Positions 1-5,168 are shown, counted from the first letter of the stretch. The stretch is DNA of 6,016 nt from Competibacteraceae bacterium UBA2788 (GCA_002352185.1 DEHY01000041.1:2892-8907), one strand, 5' to 3'. Translations and numbers: made by a program. The notes: generated by a model from the letters alone, not told the origin.

Positions 1-25
1 CCTCTGCAAGATCCGGCTCCCCGCC

Positions 26-31
26 TATAAT
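26..31 (+). promoter_or_regulatory. Candidate sigma-70 -10 box for kup
   Basis: The hexamer TATAAT matches the sigma-70 -10 consensus exactly and lies 24 bases before the kup ATG. At a 17-bp spacing the -35 position (3-8, TCTGCA) matches only 3 of 6 consensus bases, so the promoter would be weak or activator-assisted. Transcription would start near 38, giving a leader of under 20 bases. No clear Shine-Dalgarno sequence is visible before the ATG at 56. The window starts too close to exclude further upstream elements. Confidence 0.45.
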
Positions 32-55
32 TACAGCTTTTGCGAACTTTACTCA

Positions 56-1945
56 ATGAATGCCAATCCCGATTCCGCAGCTCACGGCAATAACCTTGCA
101 GCGCTCACGCTGGCTGCGGTCGGCGTGGTGTACGGCGACATCGGCACCAGCCCGCTGTACGCCATGCGCGAATGCTTCGGCGGCAACCATGCGCTCGCCC
201 CAACTCATGACAACGTACTCGGCATTCTGTCACTGATCTTCTGGGCGCTGATCATCGTCATCTCGGTCAAGTACGTGACTTTTATGATGCGCGCCGACAA
301 CCGGGGCGAAGGTGGAATTCTGGCATTGCTGGCCCTGACCACCCACAACTTCAAGGGCACGGCGCGACAGCGCAGTTGGCTGATTGGACTGGGTATTTTC
401 GGCGCGGCGCTGTTTTACGGCGACGGCGTGATCACTCCGGCGATTTCGGTACTCAGCGCAGTCGAGGGGCTGCATATCGCCACGCCGTTGCTGGATGACT
501 ATGTGATTCCGATCACGCTGGCCATTCTGCTGGCGCTGTTTCTGATTCAGGCGCGGGGCACGGCGCGGGTAGGCATCGCCTTTGGTCCCATCATGGTGCT
601 GTGGTTCGCCACGCTGGCCCTGCTGGGTCTGGTTAATATGACGCAAGCGCCGGAAGTGCTGGCGGCCTTCGATCCCGAATACGCGATCAACTTCTTCGCG
701 GTCAATCGCTGGGGCGGCTTTCTGGTGCTGGGTGCGGTATTCCTGGCGGTGACGGGCGGCGAGGCGCTGTACGCCGATATGGGCCACTTCGGCAAGCAAC
801 CGATCCGGCTGGCCTGGTTCACTCTGGTGCTGCCCGCCATCCTGCTCAACTATCTCGGCCAAGGCGCGCTGCTGTTGCGCGATCCGGCAGCCGTCGCCAA
901 TCCGTTCTATCTCATGGCGCCATCCTGGATGCTCTATCCGATGGTGATCCTGTCAACCATGGCTACGGTCATCGCCTCGCAGGCGGTGATTTCCGGGGTA
1001 TTTTCCGTCACCCGGCAAGCGGCGCAGCTCGGTTACTGTCCGCGCATCGCGATCCGCCATACCTCGGAACAGGCCATCGGCCAGATTTACGTGCCCGCCG
1101 CCAACTGGGTATTGCTGCTGGCCGTCACCGGCTTGGTGCTCGGCTTCCATACCTCGTCCAACCTGGCGTCCGCCTATGGCATCGCGGTCACTATCGCCAT
1201 GGCGATTGACACCCTCCTGGTGCTGGCGCTGGCCCGCATGGTCTGGAACTGGAGCTGGCTCAGGCTGGGGCTGGCGGCGACAGCCTTTCTGCTGGTGGAA
1301 CTGGCGTTCCTCAGCGCCAACGCGCTCAAGATCGGGCATGGCGGCTGGATCACCTTGCTGATCGCAGCGGCGATTTTCACACTGATGATCACCTGGAAGG
1401 ACGGGCGCAAGCTGCTGGATCAACGACTGCGCGAGAATGCCATGCCGTTGGATTTATTCCTGCAAAGCCTCACCCAAGGCTCCACCTTGCGGGTGCCGGG
1501 CACAGCGGTGTTTCTGACCAGCAACCCCGACGGCGTACCGAACGCGCTGCTGCACAACATGAAACATAACAAGGTGGTGCATGAGCGCCTGGTGCTATTG
1601 ACCGTAACCCCGGAGGAGATCCCGCGCCTGGAGGATCAGGAGCGGATAGCCGTACATGCTCTGGGCCATAATGCCTGGCGGATCGTCGTCCGCTACGGTT
1701 TCACTGAAAATCCCGATCTGCCGCACGCGCTGGCGCTGTGTGAGCCGCACGGGCTGAGCTTCGAGATGATGGACACCACATTTTTCCTGGGCCGGGCGAC
1801 GCTGATTCCCACCACTCGGGCCGGTATGGCGCTGTGGCGCGAAAAGCTGTTCGCCAGCCTGTTCCGCAACGCCACCCGTCCGATGGATTTCTTCCGCATC
1901 CCCTACAACCGGGTGGTGGAACTGGGCACCCAAGTAGAGTTGTAA
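56..1945 (+). CDS. kup: Kup (TrkD) low-affinity potassium uptake protein
   Basis: This is an inner-membrane K+ transporter of the KUP/HAK/KT family, which takes up K+ probably by proton symport. The 629 residues match the usual bacterial length of about 620-630. The family signature GVVYGDIGTSPLY lies at residues 23-35; Asp28 corresponds to the conserved Asp of the first helix (Asp23 in E. coli, from memory). Further signatures are DNRGEGGILAL around 81-91, GDGVITPAIS starting at Gly122, and the ASQAVISGVFSVTRQAAQLG segment in the middle. About twelve hydrophobic segments lie between residues 15 and 448. A hydrophilic cytoplasmic C-terminal domain with the family's NPDGVPNALLHN and KHNK stretches follows. 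The gene is intact and stands alone, with no operon partner in the window and no evident functional link to the flagellar genes. The ATG at 56 gives a normal family N-terminus; its ribosome binding site is poor. Confidence 0.97.
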   Translation: MNANPDSAAHGNNLAALTLAAVGVVYGDIGTSPLYAMRECFGGNHALAPTHDNVLGILSLIFWALIIVISVKYVTFMMRADNRGEGGILALLALTTHNFKGTARQRSWLIGLGIFGAALFYGDGVITPAISVLSAVEGLHIATPLLDDYVIPITLAILLALFLIQARGTARVGIAFGPIMVLWFATLALLGLVNMTQAPEVLAAFDPEYAINFFAVNRWGGFLVLGAVFLAVTGGEALYADMGHFGKQPIRLAWFTLVLPAILLNYLGQGALLLRDPAAVANPFYLMAPSWMLYPMVILSTMATVIASQAVISGVFSVTRQAAQLGYCPRIAIRHTSEQAIGQIYVPAANWVLLLAVTGLVLGFHTSSNLASAYGIAVTIAMAIDTLLVLALARMVWNWSWLRLGLAATAFLLVELAFLSANALKIGHGGWITLLIAAAIFTLMITWKDGRKLLDQRLRENAMPLDLFLQSLTQGSTLRVPGTAVFLTSNPDGVPNALLHNMKHNKVVHERLVLLTVTPEEIPRLEDQERIAVHALGHNAWRIVVRYGFTENPDLPHALALCEPHGLSFEMMDTTFFLGRATLIPTTRAGMALWREKLFASLFRNATRPMDFFRIPYNRVVELGTQVEL

Positions 1946-2104
1946 CAGCGGGATTTTCGCTTCTGGTTCAAGTGCCATTCGGAGTGAGTCGGTCGCACCG
2001 CGTTGTTCATCAATGAATGTCCCTTAGATTGCTCGACAGGCTCGCATCAGGGCGAACGATGGAGCAAACAACCTGAACCGGTATAGTCTGCTCTGACCCT
2101 CCGC

Positions 2105-2118
2105 GTCAATGTATTGAC
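2105..2118. promoter_or_regulatory. FleQ-type binding site (enhancer) upstream of the sigma-54 promoter
   Basis: The sequence GTCAATGTATTGAC is a perfect inverted repeat (GTCAAT / ATTGAC) around a 2-base centre. It equals the Pseudomonas aeruginosa FleQ consensus as I remember it (GTCAAT-AA-ATTGAC) except for the two central bases. FleQ is the master sigma-54 activator of flagellar genes and binds c-di-GMP. The centre lies about 165 bp upstream of the predicted start of the sigma-54 promoter at 2251-2266, a normal enhancer distance. No fleQ gene is in this window, so the identity of the binding protein is inferred. Confidence 0.72.
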
Positions 2119-2190
2119 AACCCCACACAATCCCTGCTCTATCCCGTCATAGCCAAAATCTTGACGATTCCCTACGCACGCCTTGTACCC

Positions 2191-2225
2191 GCAGGCGATA
2201 ACGCCTGCAAAACAGCGAGGTTTTT
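2191..2225 (+). terminator. Strong hairpin with delayed T run; possible kup terminator or REP-like element
   Basis: GCAGGCG (2191-2197) and CGCCTGC (2202-2208) form a perfect 7-bp GC-rich stem with an ATAA tetraloop. The T run (2221-2225) starts 12 bases after the stem instead of next to it. The intervening bases can form a small second stem, AAAAC (2209-2213) with GTTTT (2220-2224). As an intrinsic terminator for rightward transcription from kup this is imperfect. A repetitive extragenic palindrome is the alternative. It lies between the FleQ-like site and the sigma-54 core promoter. Confidence 0.4.
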
Positions 2226-2250
2226 ACTCGATTTGCCCCAAATAACTAAT

Positions 2251-2266
2251 TGGCATCTAATTTGCT
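2251..2266 (+). promoter_or_regulatory. Sigma-54 (RpoN) promoter of the diguanylate cyclase gene
   Basis: TGGCATCTAATTTGCT fits the -24/-12 consensus TGGCAYRNNNNTTGCW at every defined base but one (C for R at position 7). The invariant GG (2252-2253) and GC (2264-2265) are separated by exactly 10 bases. Transcription is predicted near 2277, leaving a leader of about 160 bases. Sigma-54 promoters need an enhancer-binding activator, and the FleQ-like palindrome at 2105-2118 supplies a candidate site. Confidence 0.8.
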
Positions 2267-2325
2267 TAATACCCGATATCGCTATTCTTAATGAATAACC
2301 AGTCGGGGAAAATTGTAATAAAACC

Positions 2326-2374
2326 CGCTGTAAAATCGAATGATTCTCTGAATGGCCGCCAGCGATTTTCAGTG
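2326..2374 (+). other. Inverted repeat in the leader of the diguanylate cyclase mRNA
   Basis: AAAATCG (2332-2338) pairs with CGATTTT (2363-2369). The pairing continues outward, with one bulged T (2331), through CGCTG against CAGTG, for about 12 pairs closing a 24-base loop. It lies within the predicted leader, about 65 bases before the start codon. It does not resemble a c-di-GMP riboswitch core that I recognise. It could affect mRNA stability, be a protein target, or be chance. Confidence 0.3.
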
Positions 2375-2424
2375 CCTGGACGCACCGTAATTATCGATCC
2401 CGAATGACGGTGGAAAACAGTTGC

Positions 2425-2429
2425 AAAGG
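2425..2429 (+). promoter_or_regulatory. Shine-Dalgarno sequence deciding the start of the diguanylate cyclase gene
   Basis: AAAGG lies 8 bases before the ATG at 2438 but only 2 bases before the ATG at 2432. The spacing favours the downstream start, although both are in frame and differ by only two residues. Confidence 0.5.
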
Positions 2430-2437
2430 TCATGACA

Positions 2438-3304
2438 ATGAAAACGCCCAACAGGATTCGCCTACTTGAAATGTCCATCAATGCATTCGCGCTAGCGGTT
2501 GTCTGGCGTGGTGCTTCTGCTATGATGACTGGCGGCGTTTCAATAGAATCATTGAGGATGTTTCAAAGTATCGAACCGTTCGTTATTCCAGCGGCTATGC
2601 TGGCTGTCATTGGTTCAGTCGCCGCTGCGCAGCTTGGACTGCGCAGATGGCGAAAGCTCCATAGTGGCGCGCATACTGCGCAGACCCAAATCGCCCATGA
2701 GCTATCGAATCCCGACCATCGGCATGATCAGGTCATAACAGATCTGAGAAAGCAGCTTGTTGAATTAAACCAGGAAAACAGTCGATTAAACCGTATTTTG
2801 CAGGAAAAAAACGCATCCCTGATGCAGGATGCCCTGACCGGCATTCCCAATCGCCTGGCCTACGAAGAGCGGTTACAACAGGAATTCAAACGTTGGAATC
2901 GTTTCGGCACTCCACTGACTTTTCTGATCTGGGATATTGATCACTTCAAGCAGATTAATGATCAGTACGGCCATGCCATGGGCGATGTAGTGCTGCACAG
3001 CATTGCCAACCAGCTCGCCCGCCGGATTCGGGGCACTGACTTCGTGGCTCGCTTCGGGGGTGAAGAGTTTATCATGCTATTACCCGGCGCCGATATGGAA
3101 GCGGCATTGCAACTGGCTGATCAAATTCGGCTGGACATCGCTGAATCCAGATTTGGAAACACCGACACCAACATGCCGGTTACCATTTCATGCGGCTTGA
3201 CTCGTTTCCAGGCCGGCGATTCTCCACAAAGCGTTTTCGACCGGGCCGACCGGGCCTTGTACCAATCCAAACAGGCGGGCCGCAATCGCTGTACGACATG
3301 CTGA
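2438..3304 (+). CDS. Membrane-anchored GGDEF diguanylate cyclase
   Basis: This enzyme is predicted to condense two GTP into cyclic di-GMP at the inner face of the cytoplasmic membrane. Residue numbers count from the alternative ATG at 2432 (290 aa); subtract 2 for the preferred ATG at 2438. Two N-terminal hydrophobic segments lie at about 14-32 and 49-70, the first containing Arg26. The second is followed by RRWRK (71-75), so the rest is cytoplasmic. A coiled-coil linker rich in spaced Leu/Ile (about 102-130) leads into the domain, opened by DALTGIPNR (133-141). The metal-binding Asp168 lies in DIDHFKQIND, and the active-site loop is GGEEF (209-213), so catalysis should be intact. R200-x-x-D203, exactly five residues before GGEEF, is the canonical allosteric I-site. 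No PAS, GAF, REC, HAMP or EAL domain is visible, so the input may be the short periplasmic loop or membrane state. A sigma-54 promoter with a FleQ-like enhancer precedes it, and it converges on flgAMN, both pointing to a motility role. Confidence 0.93.
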   Translation: MKTPNRIRLLEMSINAFALAVVWRGASAMMTGGVSIESLRMFQSIEPFVIPAAMLAVIGSVAAAQLGLRRWRKLHSGAHTAQTQIAHELSNPDHRHDQVITDLRKQLVELNQENSRLNRILQEKNASLMQDALTGIPNRLAYEERLQQEFKRWNRFGTPLTFLIWDIDHFKQINDQYGHAMGDVVLHSIANQLARRIRGTDFVARFGGEEFIMLLPGADMEAALQLADQIRLDIAESRFGNTDTNMPVTISCGLTRFQAGDSPQSVFDRADRALYQSKQAGRNRCTTC

Positions 3305-3344
3305 GGGCAGAGTACATAGCAATCCTGTTTGCGTTGTGGAAACG

Positions 3345-3361
3345 TGGCGCGGGCCGCGCCA
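3345..3361 (+). other. GC-rich hairpin downstream of the diguanylate cyclase gene, no T run
   Basis: TGGCGCG (3345-3351) and CGCGCCA (3355-3361) form a perfect 7-bp stem with a 3-base loop, 40 bases after the stop codon. No T run follows on the plus strand, nor on the minus strand beyond the other arm. It is therefore not a standard intrinsic terminator in either direction. It could protect the mRNA 3' end or assist Rho-dependent termination. Confidence 0.35.
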
Positions 3362-3394
3362 TAAGGATCGCCATAATGCATTCAGGAGAGCTAT

Positions 3395-3414
3395 AAAAAA
3401 CCGGCTTCTGCCGG
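3395..3414 (-). terminator. Intrinsic terminator of the flgA-flgM-flgN transcripts
   Basis: Read leftward, CCGGC-AGAA-GCCGG (3414-3401) forms a 5-bp all-GC stem with a tetraloop, followed at once by six T (3400-3395). It lies about 47 bases after the flgN stop codon. On the plus strand the A run precedes the stem, so it should not stop transcripts arriving from the diguanylate cyclase gene. Confidence 0.8.
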
Positions 3415-3461
3415 GGAGAGGAATACCCTGATTATCAAACGCGGTCGGATTGAGCCGGCGA

Positions 3462-3926
3462 CTAGGCTTTGGCGATGGGGGGGTGTCCGCCACTGAACAC
3501 CTTGCGGGTTCCCTGATCGTAGAGACAATCCAACGGATCGCGGCCACTCAAAATCGTCAGCGCCCGTTCGACATAACTGCGGCTGGCGGCGATAACGGCG
3601 CCATTGATTTCATTCTGGGTGCGGGCCTGATCGGCGGCATTCTCCAACTCCATCGCCAGGGTGGAAAGAACGGAGCGCGCATCGGGCGGCTCGGCGGCGA
3701 TGCAGGCAAGCAGGCCCTGCCGGTCCATAGCGAAACCCTGATCCCGCAAAAAATCCAGCCGCGCTGCGATCAACTTCCGCAGGGAATCAGCGCAAGCCAG
3801 CTTTTCTTGAATAATCTGTTCCAGCTTCGGCGCATCACGAATCTTGAGTACCTCGTACTCACACCGCAATTGCTGCGTCAGCGCATCAACCGCAACCTTT
3901 TCTTCCCGCAGCAGCGTTGCCAGCAT
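3462..3926 (-). CDS. flgN: FlgN, flagellar export chaperone for the hook-filament junction proteins
   Basis: FlgN binds FlgK and FlgL in the cytoplasm and delivers them to the flagellar type III export apparatus. The 154 residues are close to the usual 140-160. The protein is mostly helical and coiled-coil-like in its first 70 residues, with the recognisable family pattern of Leu/Glu-rich helix, eKlaca.sLrkLia.R.dfL, then a C-terminal segment NGAVIAASRSYVERALTILSG and a Tyr-Asp-x-x-Gly motif. It lies 11 bases downstream of flgM, so the two are cotranscribed. The ATG at 3926 has a modest AGG about 11 bases upstream. FlgN sequences diverge strongly, so position next to flgM supports the call as much as sequence does. 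Confidence 0.9.
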   Translation of the reverse strand: MLATLLREEKVAVDALTQQLRCEYEVLKIRDAPKLEQIIQEKLACADSLRKLIAARLDFLRDQGFAMDRQGLLACIAAEPPDARSVLSTLAMELENAADQARTQNEINGAVIAASRSYVERALTILSGRDPLDCLYDQGTRKVFSGGHPPIAKA

Positions 3927-3937
3927 TATCAGTCAAC

Positions 3938-4249
3938 CTATGAGAACAGGGACTGTTCGAGGTTTAACATTTTTCTTGCGATCCGGCTCGAATCCATCTG
4001 ATAGGCGCCGCTGGCGATGGCCTCGCGCAACGAGGCAACCTTGGCCTCGTCAATGGGTGATTCGTTGCTCTGCGTCTCCATCTGGCGCAAGCTCAGCGAG
4101 CCCGGGGTCAGTTGAATTTCGTCAACCTCAGTCACTGGCGCGCCAGGCACGCTGCCGCCCGGCAGCAGTTCCGGCTTCGCCGACGAGGCGCGCCCAACGG
4201 GGCTGCTTTCGCGCGGCGGATACCCTGCATTAACCAGCTTGATGTCCAT
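3938..4249 (-). CDS. flgM: FlgM, anti-sigma-28 factor
   Basis: FlgM binds FliA (sigma-28) and holds late flagellar genes off until the hook is complete, when it is exported through the flagellar channel. The predicted 103 residues match the family (about 95-110). The N-terminal half is Pro/Gly/Ser-rich and probably disordered, as in known FlgM proteins. The C-terminal sigma-binding part follows the family pattern, with VDEIQLTPGSLSLRQ, then PIDEAKVASLREAIASGAYQ and SSRIARKMLNLE. I place the start at the ATG at 4249, because GGAG (4261-4258) sits 8 bases upstream. An in-frame GTG at 4258 overlaps that GGAG and would add only three residues. A sigma-28 promoter lies in the 78-bp gap after flgA, so transcription is boosted by the very sigma factor FlgM inhibits. 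Confidence 0.95.
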   Translation of the reverse strand: MDIKLVNAGYPPRESSPVGRASSAKPELLPGGSVPGAPVTEVDEIQLTPGSLSLRQMETQSNESPIDEAKVASLREAIASGAYQMDSSRIARKMLNLEQSLFS

Positions 4250-4257
4250 GGTGCCCA

Positions 4258-4261
4258 CTCC
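4258..4261 (-). promoter_or_regulatory. Shine-Dalgarno sequence choosing the flgM ATG
   Basis: GGAG on the minus strand lies 8 bases before the ATG at 4249. It overlaps the first base of the in-frame GTG at 4258, which would have to rely instead on AGGA at 4266-4263 with a short 4-base gap. Confidence 0.6.
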
Positions 4262-4287
4262 ATCCTGTTTGATTCAAGTTATCTATC

Positions 4288-4314
4288 TTATCGGCCATGC
4301 TCGCCGGAACTTTA
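4288..4314 (-). promoter_or_regulatory. Sigma-28 (FliA) promoter of flgM-flgN
   Basis: On the minus strand TAAAGTT (4314-4308) and GCCGATAA (4295-4288) are present with exactly 15 bases between TAAA and the -10 element, as in the sigma-28 consensus TAAA-N15-GCCGATAA. All eight bases of the -10 match. Transcription should start near 4281, giving a leader of about 32 bases to the flgM ATG. Such a promoter between flgA and flgM is known in enteric bacteria and gives late, sigma-28-dependent expression of flgM and flgN. Confidence 0.92.
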
Positions 4315-4327
4315 ATGGAATTTCCGC

Positions 4328-4355
4328 CTATCGGCCAATTTCAACCTGACGTTTA
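4328..4355 (-). promoter_or_regulatory. Second, sigma-28-like sequence at the 3' end of flgA
   Basis: TAAA (4355-4352), a 16-base spacer and GCCGATAG (4335-4328) resemble a sigma-28 promoter with one extra spacer base and one mismatch in the -10. The flgA stop codon TAG forms its last three bases. It lies 40 bp upstream of the better promoter in the same orientation. It may be a weak tandem promoter, a decoy binding site, or coincidence of the flgA C-terminal codons. Confidence 0.3.
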
Positions 4356-5041
4356 TCCGTCACCGTGCCTTCGACCACCCGTTGCGAGGATTCATTACGA
4401 ATCCGCACCCGCCCACCCAGCTCAGCGTCACTCAAGGCAATACCGCTGGAACTCACTTCCATCCCTCCCTGGCGACTGATAATCGTCACGGTCTCGCCCC
4501 GCCGGATCGCCGGCACCGCCTGGACCGCTTGCGGCGCGATTTCCGCACCCGCCATCAGGGCCTGCCGTAATTGCTTGCCGATCAGCTGCTCGGCTGCGGT
4601 TTCATAGCCGCCGGGCAGCCCGGACAGTTCGCGACGTTCGGCGCGGAGATCGGCGGCGCTCAGGACGGTTCCTTTGCTCAGAAAACGGCTGGCTACCTGC
4701 ACCTGATCGAACACCTGAACGGTGGCGTTCTGGTAAACGGTCCACGGCTTGGGCCCCGGGCAACGCACCCCGATTGAAGTGCTACCCACCGTTTTTGCGC
4801 CACCGGGCAGGAAAGCCTCCAGCGGCGCTGCGCATTGAGCCAACCGCAGCCTGGGGTCCAGATCGCGCAACTGGATTTGTGGCGGCTCGCTGCGATTCCG
4901 GTGTTGCGTCATCAGAAACGCGCTGGCTGCATTTTGGATCGCGGCCAGCGATTGAATCGCCTCATCCGCAACCGTAAACGCAGTCGCAGCCAGTCCATAA
5001 CACCCCAACACGATTTTTGGAAGCCATCGGCCTGTTCGCAT
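4328..5041 (-). CDS. flgA: FlgA, periplasmic chaperone for flagellar P-ring assembly
   Basis: FlgA is secreted to the periplasm and assists polymerisation of FlgI into the P ring around the rod. The 237 residues compare with about 220-235 in relatives. A Sec signal peptide is visible: basic MRTGRWLPK, a hydrophobic core IVLGCYGLAATAF, and likely cleavage after TVA near residue 24. The C-terminal SAF/ChapFlgA domain is clear, with RGETVTI, then GIALSDAELGGRVRIRNESSQRVVEGTV typical of the family end. A central segment around LSGLPGGY and QLIGKQLRQALMAGAEI marks the repeat-like SAF fold. I prefer the ATG at 5041: AGGG (5054-5051) is 9 bases upstream, whereas the in-frame TTG at 5050 abuts that site. 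It is first in the leftward flgA-flgM-flgN set, under a sigma-54 promoter, and divergent from flgB. Confidence 0.95.
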   Translation of the reverse strand: MRTGRWLPKIVLGCYGLAATAFTVADEAIQSLAAIQNAASAFLMTQHRNRSEPPQIQLRDLDPRLRLAQCAAPLEAFLPGGAKTVGSTSIGVRCPGPKPWTVYQNATVQVFDQVQVASRFLSKGTVLSAADLRAERRELSGLPGGYETAAEQLIGKQLRQALMAGAEIAPQAVQAVPAIRRGETVTIISRQGGMEVSSSGIALSDAELGGRVRIRNESSQRVVEGTVTDKRQVEIGR

Positions 5042-5050
5042 TGAACCCAA

Positions 5051-5054
5051 CCCT
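5051..5054 (-). promoter_or_regulatory. Shine-Dalgarno sequence for flgA
   Basis: AGGG on the minus strand precedes the ATG at 5041 by 9 bases. It directly touches the alternative TTG at 5050, which argues against TTG as the start. Confidence 0.45.
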
Positions 5055-5056
5055 AT

Positions 5057-5069
5057 ATATGCTGCATAT
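5057..5069. promoter_or_regulatory. Palindrome at the flgA transcription start (possible operator)
   Basis: ATATGC-T-GCATAT is a perfect 13-bp palindrome with an odd central base. It begins a few bases downstream of the predicted sigma-54 start of flgA (about 5072) and just before its Shine-Dalgarno sequence. As RNA it would give only a weak AU-rich stem, so a DNA-binding site is likelier if it functions. I do not recognise it as the site of a named regulator. Confidence 0.3.
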
Positions 5070-5082
5070 CCCAGTGAGTTTA

Positions 5083-5098
5083 GGCAAATTACGCGCCA
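5083..5098 (-). promoter_or_regulatory. Sigma-54 promoter of flgA
   Basis: Read on the minus strand, TGGCGCGTAATTTGCC fits TGGCACGNNNNTTGCW except at two positions. The invariant GG (5097-5096) and GC (5085-5084) are exactly 10 bases apart. Predicted start is near 5072, giving a leader of about 31 bases. It lies back to back with the flgB sigma-54 promoter. Confidence 0.8.
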
Positions 5099-5128
5099 TA
5101 TTTATCTGCTAACCCAGAAAACCGGGAT

Positions 5129-5144
5129 CGGCATGTCCTTTGCT
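5129..5144 (+). promoter_or_regulatory. Sigma-54 promoter of the flgB operon
   Basis: CGGCATGTCCTTTGCT matches the sigma-54 consensus apart from the first base, with GG (5130-5131) and GC (5142-5143) separated by exactly 10 bases. Transcription should begin near 5155, 68 bases before flgB. Rod/hook operons of polar-flagellate gammaproteobacteria are known to be sigma-54 dependent, with FleQ or FleR/FlrC as activator. Confidence 0.82.
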
Positions 5145-5168
5145 TATTCCATAGAGTAACAGCGAATT

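Larger units (their letters stand above)
1946..2431. other. 486-bp intergenic region between kup and the diguanylate cyclase gene
   Basis: I see no convincing gene here. Short open frames lack Shine-Dalgarno sequences and family similarity. The first 150 bases after kup hold only weak inverted repeats and no clear intrinsic terminator. From about 2100 the stretch looks regulatory: a FleQ-like palindrome, a strong 7-bp hairpin followed by a T run, a sigma-54 promoter, and a leader of about 160 bases with a long-range inverted repeat. These are listed separately. The last 200 bases are visibly more AT-rich than the flanking genes, as expected for promoter DNA. Confidence 0.7.

Noticed and set aside
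230..1423. Long leftward open frames inside kup (for example 210 and 156 codons)
   Set aside because: They are antisense shadows of a well-supported transporter gene. Their composition, rich in Gln, Arg and His, is typical of reversed GC-rich coding sequence.
2114..2143. TTGACA at 2114-2119 as the -35 box of a sigma-70 promoter
   Set aside because: At 17-18 bp spacing only poor -10 candidates (CTCTAT, TCTATC) follow. The TTGAC is better explained as the right half of the FleQ-like palindrome.
2266..2481. Small leftward open frame of 71 codons overlapping the cyclase 5' end
   Set aside because: It has no Shine-Dalgarno sequence or recognisable family, and it runs through the sigma-54 promoter and leader; most likely chance.
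3450..4001. Rightward open frame of 183 codons opposite flgN
   Set aside because: Antisense shadow of flgN, which has clear family features and operon context.
4109..4126. TTGA-N6-TCAA, FNR-like site inside flgM
   Set aside because: It lies within coding sequence far from any promoter and lacks the inner T/A of the FNR consensus; probably chance.
4921..4960. Inverted repeat (4921-4930 with 4941-4950) and GCGATTGAATCGC palindrome in flgA
   Set aside because: Both are in ordinary coding sequence for the FlgA N-terminal region. GC-rich codons easily produce such repeats, and no regulatory motif is recognised.
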